Translations under genes and position numbers: made by a program
The notes under the pieces: generated by a model
Told to the model about the DNA's origin: nothing
Seen by the model: the letters and a program-made list of their open reading frames with translations, nothing else
The model's database searches: none
Assembly: GCA_947476425.1 (NCBI GenBank)
Contig: CANJQJ010000001.1
Coordinates: forward strand, 1 to 64,000
Direction of reading: 5' to 3'
Source of the DNA: Sphingomonadaceae bacterium
GTDB taxonomy: Bacteria > Pseudomonadota > Alphaproteobacteria > Sphingomonadales > Sphingomonadaceae
DNA: 64,000 nucleotides
Shown: positions 58,470 through 64,000 of the stretch, in pieces
Layout: each line of letters opens with the position of its first letter
Position numbering within the stretch: position 1 is the stretch's first letter

Positions 58470-59993
58470 TCAAGCCCCCTGAAGCAGCTTCTCCCGCGCG
58501 ATCTTCTCGCGCCACACCAGCGGACCGGTATTGTGGACGCTCTCGCCCGTCGCATCGACCGCGACCGTCACCGGCATGTCCCTGACGTCGAACTCGTAGA
58601 TCGCTTCCATGCCGAGATCCGCGAAGCCGACGACCTTGGCGCCCTTGATCGCGCGCGCGACCAGATAGGCGGCGCCACCGACCGCCATGAGGTAGGCCGC
58701 CTTGTGCTTCTTGATCGCCTCGATCGCGACCGGGCCGCGTTCGGCCTTGCCGACCATCGCGATCAGTCCCGTCTCGGCGAGCATCATCTCGGTGAATTTG
58801 TCCATGCGGGTCGCCGTGGTGGGGCCAGCCGGGCCGACCACTTCGTCGCGGACAGGATCGACCGGGCCGACATAATAGATCACTCGGTTCCTGAAGCTGA
58901 CCGGAAGTTCCTCGCCCGCCGCCAGCATGTCCTGGATGCGCTTGTGCGCTGCGTCGCGGCCGGTGAGCATTTTGCCGTTCAGGAGGATGCGATCGCCGGG
59001 CTTCCAGCTTGCGACCTGCTCGGCGGTGAGCGTGTCGAGATCGACGCGGATCGCGTCCTTCGAGGGAGTCCATTCGACCTTGGGCCACTCCTCGAGGTTC
59101 GGCGGATCGAGATAGACCGGGCCCGAACCATCCAGCGTGAAATGCGCGTGGCGCGTGGCGGCGCAGTTCGGGATCATCGCGATCGGCTTGGAGGCCGCGT
59201 GGGTCGGATAGTCGAAGATCTTGACGTCGAGGATCGTGGCGAGCCCGCCCAGCCCCTGCGCGCCGATGCCGAGCGCGTTGACCTTGTCGAAGATCTCGAT
59301 GCGCAGACGTTCGATATCGTTCTGCGGGCCGCGCTCCTTGAGCTGCGCCATGTCGATATGCCCCATCAGCGATTCCTTGGCGAGGCTCATCGCCTTTTCC
59401 GCAGTGCCGCCGATGCCGATGCCGAGCATGCCGGGCGGGCACCAGCCGGCGCCCATCTGCGGGATCATCTCGAGCACCCAATCGACAATGCTGTCGCTCG
59501 GATTGAGCATCTTGAACTTTGATTTATTCTCGGAGCCACCGCCCTTGGCCGCGACGTCGATCGAGACCTTGTTGCCCGGCACCATCTCCACTGACATCAC
59601 GCAGGGCGTGTTATCCTTGGTGTTGACGCGGCTGAACGCGGGATCCTTGAGGATCGAAGCGCGGAGGCGATTCTCGGGGTTGAGGTAGGCGCGGCGTACG
59701 CCCTCGTCGACAACATCCTGGAGCGATTTCTCGCTATCGAGCAGGCACTGCTGGCCCCATTTCACGAACACCGTGACGATGCCGGTATCCTGGCAGATCG
59801 GGCGATGGCCCTCGGCACACATCCGGCTGTTGGTCAGGATCTGCGCAATCGCGTCCTTGGCGGCCGGGCCCTGTTCGGCCTCGTAGGCGACGCCAAGCGC
59901 CTGGATATAATCCATCGGATGGTAATAGCTGATGTACTGGAGCGCGTCGGCGACGCTCTCGATGAGGTCTGCTTCCTTGATGATCGTCGTCAT
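58470..59993 (-). CDS. fumA: Fumarate hydratase class I
   Basis: A 507-residue, iron-sulfur-dependent fumarase converting fumarate to malate. The protein has the two-part class I architecture: an N-terminal alpha domain (A-E-G-H-R-P-I-C-Q-D-T-G-I near 60, G-G-S-E-N-K-S near 155, G-x-G-W-C-P-P-G near 183) and a C-terminal beta domain from about 340 (G-P-A-G-P-T-T-A-T-R-M-D, G-G-A-A-Y-L-V-A-R). Cys in R-P-I-C-Q, P-N-C-A-A and G-W-C-P-P are candidate cluster ligands. AGGA precedes the ATG. Single-gene unit. Confidence 0.95.
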   Translation of the reverse strand: MTTIIKEADLIESVADALQYISYYHPMDYIQALGVAYEAEQGPAAKDAIAQILTNSRMCAEGHRPICQDTGIVTVFVKWGQQCLLDSEKSLQDVVDEGVRRAYLNPENRLRASILKDPAFSRVNTKDNTPCVMSVEMVPGNKVSIDVAAKGGGSENKSKFKMLNPSDSIVDWVLEMIPQMGAGWCPPGMLGIGIGGTAEKAMSLAKESLMGHIDMAQLKERGPQNDIERLRIEIFDKVNALGIGAQGLGGLATILDVKIFDYPTHAASKPIAMIPNCAATRHAHFTLDGSGPVYLDPPNLEEWPKVEWTPSKDAIRVDLDTLTAEQVASWKPGDRILLNGKMLTGRDAAHKRIQDMLAAGEELPVSFRNRVIYYVGPVDPVRDEVVGPAGPTTATRMDKFTEMMLAETGLIAMVGKAERGPVAIEAIKKHKAAYLMAVGGAAYLVARAIKGAKVVGFADLGMEAIYEFDVRDMPVTVAVDATGESVHNTGPLVWREKIAREKLLQGA

Positions 59994-60144
59994 GATCCTG
60001 CCCGTCCCCGGAATCGTGAAGTCGAGGGCTCTCTAGAGCCTGATCGCTTGGGACGAAAGCGCTTTACGTTTCCGCAGATGATGCAAATCGGGCTCTATCG
60101 AGGGAGGACGGAAATGCCACGACTTCGTCATTCCAGCTTATTCT

Positions 60145-60234
60145 CGTCATCCCCGCGAAAGCGGGGAACCATCTCCCGACCTCGCATCCGGACGATCGGG
60201 CAGGAGATGGATTCCCACCTACGCGGGAATGACG
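60145..60234. repeat. Paired palindromic repeat, divergent
   Basis: CGTCATCCCCGC-GAAA-GCGGGGA on the left and ATTCCCACCTACGCGGGAATGACG on the right, with an inner inverted pair (CCATCTCC / GGAGATGG). In the 254-bp gap between fumA and a membrane-protein gene. Confidence 0.8.
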
Positions 60235-60247
60235 ACGATTGCGGACT

Positions 60248-60766
60248 TCAGGCCGTTGCCGCCGTGCGCGACTTGCCGATCCGGGTGAACAGCAGCACGC
60301 CTGCGCCAAGCAGCGCTGCGCCGAACAGCATCGAAAGTGCCATGCCCTTGATCTCGGCTTCGGTCTGCAGCGGCGGGATCGTTCCAACGGACAGATAGAG
60401 CATGAACGAGAAATTGATGAGGATCGGCACCCAACCCATGATCATCGCATAGACGGCGAGGCTGACGAGGACCAGCGCGATGCCGAGCCCGGCATGGCCA
60501 TATTGGATCGGCAGTGCGTAGACGAGCCAGGCGAGAACCAGTCCGCCCGAAGCCCCGATAACGGCCGGCCAATATTCTTTGGTCGAGCCGCCCTTGATGC
60601 CGGCCCAGTAGAGCGAAAAGAGAAAGCCGCCATAGAGAGACGTCAGTCCGATCGCCATGCCGAGGCCGCCATAGATGACGATGGCTACGATCACGAAAAG
60701 CAGGACGAGTAAGGCCTTGAACGCTCCAAGCTTGGCGCCTGCGTCGTGCGTGTTGTCATTATCCAC
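60248..60766 (-). CDS. Membrane protein, five helices, unrecognised
   Basis: A 172-residue hydrophobic protein with about five transmembrane helices (roughly 17-40, 42-56, 66-84, 90-120 and 142-162). I do not recognise the family. The GTG start at 60766 has AGGAGA six bases upstream, a strong ribosome site, which together with codon structure supports a real gene. It lies alone between fumA and the GST, all three on the minus strand. Confidence 0.7.
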   Translation of the reverse strand: MDNDNTHDAGAKLGAFKALLVLLFVIVAIVIYGGLGMAIGLTSLYGGFLFSLYWAGIKGGSTKEYWPAVIGASGGLVLAWLVYALPIQYGHAGLGIALVLVSLAVYAMIMGWVPILINFSFMLYLSVGTIPPLQTEAEIKGMALSMLFGAALLGAGVLLFTRIGKSRTAATA

Positions 60767-60874
60767 AGTGTCTCTCCTGCTCCGTTGGCGGATCGGCGAT
60801 CTTTGTCGCTCTCGCCTTTTCTCGCCACGGAGAGGGTCGGATCGTCACCTGCCAAACGGCAAGCGCGAAAAATA

Positions 60875-61522
60875 TCAGGCGGCCGGAAACATGTGCAGAT
60901 AGGGCGCCGCCTCCTCCAGCACACGAGCGAAGGATGGACGGACGCTGAGGCGGTCCAGATAGGCCGCGAGCGATGGATGGCTGCTCCCGAAAGGCTGGAC
61001 CCGATTGGCATAATAAAGTGCGGGTGCAGCCGCGCAGTCCGCCAGTCCGAACCGATCGCCCGTCGCCCACCGCCGATGGGTCATCGCGCTGTTCGCGAGA
61101 TCAAAGGCCTTGGCGAGGAGCGCGCGCGCCTCCGCCACCCCCTGGGCATCGCGCGCATCCTCGGCGCGGATGCGATCGGCGACGATCTTCTGCATCGGCA
61201 CCTGGATATACTGATCGTAGAAACGGTCCCACAGGCGGGTCTGCAGCGCGGCATCGGTCTCCTTGTCGACGAGAGGCGCGTGTGCCGTGGCGATCGTGTC
61301 GAGATATTCGATGATGACGCTTGATTCCGGAATGGTCAGCCCGGTAGTTCCGTCGCGAAGCACGGGGAATTTCGCGATCGGCCATACCTGTTCGAGCACG
61401 CCGCGCGATGCGGGATCGCCCAGGTCGATCAGCTCGGGGGTGAACGCAATTTCATGCTCGTAGAGCGCGATCAGCGCCTTCCAGCAGAAGGACGAGAGTG
61501 GATGGTAATAGAGGGTGAGCAT
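60875..61522 (-). CDS. Glutathione S-transferase family protein
   Basis: A 215-residue GST. The N-terminal thioredoxin-fold domain starts MLTLYYHPLSSFCWKAL with Ser10/11 at the catalytic turn, and P-E-S-S-V-I-I-E-Y-L (about 65-74) is the glutathione-binding segment. The C-terminal helical domain has G-D-R-F-G-L-A-D-C-A-A-A-P-A-L near 155, the N-capping box. GAGGAA precedes the ATG. Substrate not predictable. Confidence 0.92.
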   Translation of the reverse strand: MLTLYYHPLSSFCWKALIALYEHEIAFTPELIDLGDPASRGVLEQVWPIAKFPVLRDGTTGLTIPESSVIIEYLDTIATAHAPLVDKETDAALQTRLWDRFYDQYIQVPMQKIVADRIRAEDARDAQGVAEARALLAKAFDLANSAMTHRRWATGDRFGLADCAAAPALYYANRVQPFGSSHPSLAAYLDRLSVRPSFARVLEEAAPYLHMFPAA

Positions 61523-61790
61523 GTTCGCTTTCCTCGCCTGGGGTTTGCGCGATTTTATAAATAGTTATCATTGCCGGTATGCCTCGTAAACACCGCGCGC
61601 GGTCGCATTCCCGCAGGTAAAGACCTATGCCGGACATCCGCGTCGCGGATTGCGTGAATAAATGCTGCAGGATGATGCCTGCCCAGCTGTGTTAAATGGA
61701 CTGATGCCGCTAACCCCGCAGACGTCCTTGGGTTAACCAAGTGTCAAGTCACTTTTGGTTCCGTGTACGTGTTAAATAAAAATAAAGATC

Positions 61791-61859
61791 TTGAATCCGC
61801 ATCCAGATCAGGCACAATCTGTAGTGTCGATGCCAGGGGGCCGGCACAAGATTGAGTTA
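61791..61859 (+). promoter_or_regulatory. nrdA promoter with two NrdR-box-like sites
   Basis: GCACAATCTGTAGTGT (61812-61827) and GCACAAGATTGAGTTA (61844-61859) resemble the NrdR box and are spaced 32 bp start to start, about three helical turns, as in known NrdR targets. A promoter-like TTGAAT (61791-61796), 16-bp spacer, CACAAT (61813-61818) overlaps the first site. The second box is weaker. The rest of the 487-bp gap (61523-62009) shows nothing I can identify. Confidence 0.6.
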
Positions 61860-62009
61860 TCGTGGTGGAGCCACCATATAAGGTGGGGGTTCAAGTTTCT
61901 GGTCATCCGATGGATGAGAGGGGCGGCTTGGATTCACGCGATCCCAATCGGCTCACAGCTGTTATGCTGTAGACCCCCGAGTCGAACGGAACGGGAACGG
62001 GGTGCGCAG

Positions 62010-63905
62010 ATGAATCTTTCGAGCAGCAATGAGCTAGGCACAGCCGATATGGCGACTTTAATGGAAAACTCCCTCGCGGAGGCTTCGGTGAGCAGCCAGG
62101 GCGCGCAGCCGCGTCCCTATGCGCTCGACGTCGATCATGGCCGTGATGCACTCCTTACCGATTTCGGGAAGGAAACGCTCAAGGATCGCTACCTCCTGCC
62201 AGGCGAAGGCTATCAGGATCTCTTCGTCCGCGTCGCCTCGGCCTATGCCGACGATCAGCCGCACGCACAGCGGCTCTACGACTATATCTCCCAGCTCTGG
62301 TTCATGCCGGCGACCCCGGTGCTTTCGAACGGCGGCACTGGACGCGGGCTCCCGATCAGCTGCTATCTCAACTCGGTCGATGACAGTCTCGAAGGCATCG
62401 TCAACACCTGGAACGAGAATGTCTGGCTCGCCGCGCGCGGCGGCGGCATCGGCACCTATTGGGGCGCGGTCCGCGGCATCGGCGAGCCGGTCGGCCTCAA
62501 TGGCAAGACCAGCGGCATCATTCCGTTCGTTCGCGTGATGGATTCGCTGACGCTTGCAATCTCGCAGGGCTCGCTGCGGCGTGGTTCCGCGGCTTGCTAC
62601 CTCGATGTCTCGCACCCCGAGATCGAGGAGTTTCTCGAGATCCGCAAGCCATCGGGCGATTTCAACCGCAAGGCGCTCAATCTCCATCATGGCGTGCTGC
62701 TCACCGATGATTTCATGCGGGCGGTGCGGGACGGCACGGAATGGCAACTCAAGTCGCCCAAGGACCAGTCGGTTCGCCAGACGGTCGATGCGCGAGCACT
62801 GTTCCAGAAGCTCGTCGAGACCCGGCTGGCAACCGGTGAGCCCTATATCGTCTTCATCGACAAGGTGAACTCGTCGATGCCGCGGCATCATCGCGAGCTC
62901 GGCCTCAAGGTCTCGACCTCGAACCTGTGCTCGGAGATCACGCTTCCCACCGGCCGCGACCATCTTGGCAATGATCGCACTGCGGTCTGTTGCCTGTCGT
63001 CGCTCAACCTCGAAATGTGGGACCAGTGGAGCGGTGACAAGCAGTTCATCGAGGACGTCATGCGTTTCCTCGACAATGTGCTGACCGACTATATCGACCG
63101 CGCCCCGCCCGAAATGGCGCGCGCCAAGTACAGTGCGTCGCGCGAACGCTCGGTCGGGCTCGGCGTGATGGGCTTCCACAGCTTCCTCCAGGCGCGAAAC
63201 CTGCCGTTCGAAGGCGCGATGGCCAAGTCCTGGAACCTCAAGATCTTCAAGCACATCTCGACTCAGGTCAACGAGGCCTCGATGATGCTCGCCAATGAGC
63301 GCGGTCCGTGCCCGGACGCCGCCGACATGGGCGTGATGGAGCGCTTCTCGTGCAAGATGGCGATCGCGCCGACGGCGTCGATCTCGATCATCACCGGCGG
63401 CACCTCGGCGTGCATCGAGCCGATCCCGGCGAACGTCTATACCCACAAGACGCTGTCGGGCAGCTTCTCGATCCGCAATCCCTATCTCGAAAAGCTGCTC
63501 ATGGAGAAATCCAAGAACAGCGATGCGGTGTGGAACTCGATCCTCGAAAAGGCGGGCTCGGTCCAGCATCTCGATTTCCTGACCCAGGACGAGAAGGATA
63601 CCTACAAGACCAGTTTCGAGATCGACCAGCGCTGGCTGATCGAGCTCGCTGCCGATCGCACCCCCTATATCGATCAGGCGCAGTCGCTGAACCTGTTCAT
63701 CCCCGCCGACGTCGACAAGTGGGACCTGCTGATGCTCCACTATCGGGCGTGGGAACTCGGCATCAAGTCGCTCTATTATCTCCGCTCGAAGTCGGTGCAG
63801 CGCGCGGGCTTCGCTGGCGGGGTCGAAGCCGACAACACACCTGACCTCAAGGAAATCCAGCTCGAGGCCACCACCGATTACGACGAGTGTCTCGCATGCC
63901 AGTGA
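62010..63905 (+). CDS. nrdA: Ribonucleoside-diphosphate reductase alpha subunit
   Basis: A 631-residue class I catalytic subunit making deoxynucleotides. Active-site cysteines are Cys118 (L-P-I-S-C-Y), Cys307 in N-L-C-S-E (with Asn305 and Glu309) and a Cys in the 327-328 pair (A-V-C-C-L-S-S). The C-terminal redox pair is Cys627/Cys630 (E-C-L-A-C-Q). Unlike E. coli NrdA (761 residues) it lacks the N-terminal ATP-cone: only about 40 residues precede the L-T-D-F-G-K-E-T-L-K-D-R-Y block. Overall activity control must be elsewhere, possibly in NrdB or by NrdR. The ATG at 62010 follows ACGGGG; the frame extends upstream through the promoter and is not used. Confidence 0.95.
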   Translation: MNLSSSNELGTADMATLMENSLAEASVSSQGAQPRPYALDVDHGRDALLTDFGKETLKDRYLLPGEGYQDLFVRVASAYADDQPHAQRLYDYISQLWFMPATPVLSNGGTGRGLPISCYLNSVDDSLEGIVNTWNENVWLAARGGGIGTYWGAVRGIGEPVGLNGKTSGIIPFVRVMDSLTLAISQGSLRRGSAACYLDVSHPEIEEFLEIRKPSGDFNRKALNLHHGVLLTDDFMRAVRDGTEWQLKSPKDQSVRQTVDARALFQKLVETRLATGEPYIVFIDKVNSSMPRHHRELGLKVSTSNLCSEITLPTGRDHLGNDRTAVCCLSSLNLEMWDQWSGDKQFIEDVMRFLDNVLTDYIDRAPPEMARAKYSASRERSVGLGVMGFHSFLQARNLPFEGAMAKSWNLKIFKHISTQVNEASMMLANERGPCPDAADMGVMERFSCKMAIAPTASISIITGGTSACIEPIPANVYTHKTLSGSFSIRNPYLEKLLMEKSKNSDAVWNSILEKAGSVQHLDFLTQDEKDTYKTSFEIDQRWLIELAADRTPYIDQAQSLNLFIPADVDKWDLLMLHYRAWELGIKSLYYLRSKSVQRAGFAGGVEADNTPDLKEIQLEATTDYDECLACQ

Positions 63906-64000
63906 TACCGGCCATGGCGGCGCTGTTCGCGCTGTTCGTGATCGCGCTGATCGGTCTCGACATGCTCGTGCGCGCGCCCAAGCGCCGCGAGGAGGGCGGG
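63896..64000 (+). CDS. Small membrane protein, partial (right edge)
   Basis: An open frame of 35 codons from the ATG at 63896, overlapping the nrdA end by ten bases and open to the window end. The peptide has one clear transmembrane helix (M-A-A-L-F-A-L-F-V-I-A-L-I-G-L-D-M-L-V) and then a basic segment. It is not the start of NrdB. It may be a small membrane protein between nrdA and nrdB. Confidence 0.4.
   Translation, partial: MPVIPAMAALFALFVIALIGLDMLVRAPKRREEGG

Noticed and set aside
61791-62009. Longer nrdA start
   Set aside because: The extra 73 codons run through the promoter and NrdR-like boxes and encode no ATP-cone or other domain.

Overview
The window looks like chromosomal DNA from an alphaproteobacterium of the Sphingomonadaceae (Sphingomonas-like). 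It is GC-rich, it has a TonB-dependent receptor of the sphingomonad type, and it carries the hemC-hemD-Mic60 gene order and an Atm1-type exporter. The placement is inferred from gene content; no rRNA or tRNA gene is present to confirm it.

Layout. 1-5.5 kb: the N-terminus of an IS5-like transposase cut by the left edge, a DUF1993 protein, a large TonB receptor, an inverted-repeat element, a heavily self-complementary stretch that may be a structured RNA, and small stress-type proteins. 5.2-11.8 kb: a Mic60-like protein with hemD and hemC, divergent from tsaD-gpsA, then a zinc-finger protein and tldD. 12-16.7 kb: an envelope-glycolipid cassette (GT-C glycosyltransferase, HAD-UbiA fusion, second polytopic protein, SMR/EamA transporter). 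16.8-18.8 kb: glnK-amtB behind a near-perfect sigma-54 promoter. 18.9-28.6 kb: a DUF442 phosphatase, recQ, an SRPBCC-ArsR operon with a palindromic operator, an Atm1 exporter, and proA, an SDR, proB and obgE. 28.7-36.9 kb: recN-ligA, a CHASE3-type hybrid histidine kinase, prmA and a soluble chemoreceptor.

37-55 kb is a TCA-cycle district: sdhCDA, then sdhB 4.9 kb further on, mdh, sucD, sucA, sucB and lpd, with class I fumarase at 58.5-60 kb. sucC is not in the window. Between sdhA and sdhB lie two translationally coupled Rieske-type oxygenase genes, creD and an FMN alpha-hydroxy-acid oxidase. The Rieske pair is the most unusual find. The first protein has a canonical [2Fe-2S] Rieske motif but no mononuclear iron ligands; the second has the iron ligands but no Rieske ligands. 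Together they would make one complete oxygenase, with the two redox centres on separate polypeptides.

55-64 kb: a TetR repressor divergent from a truncated phosphotransferase fused by overlap to a molybdopterin oxidoreductase, then fumarase, a membrane protein, a GST, and nrdA behind a pair of NrdR-box-like sites. A dispersed family of palindromic repeats (GTCATCCCGGC-GAAA-GCCGGGATGAC and variants, often in pairs about 95 bp long) occupies many intergenic gaps and sits at the truncation point of the phosphotransferase remnant.
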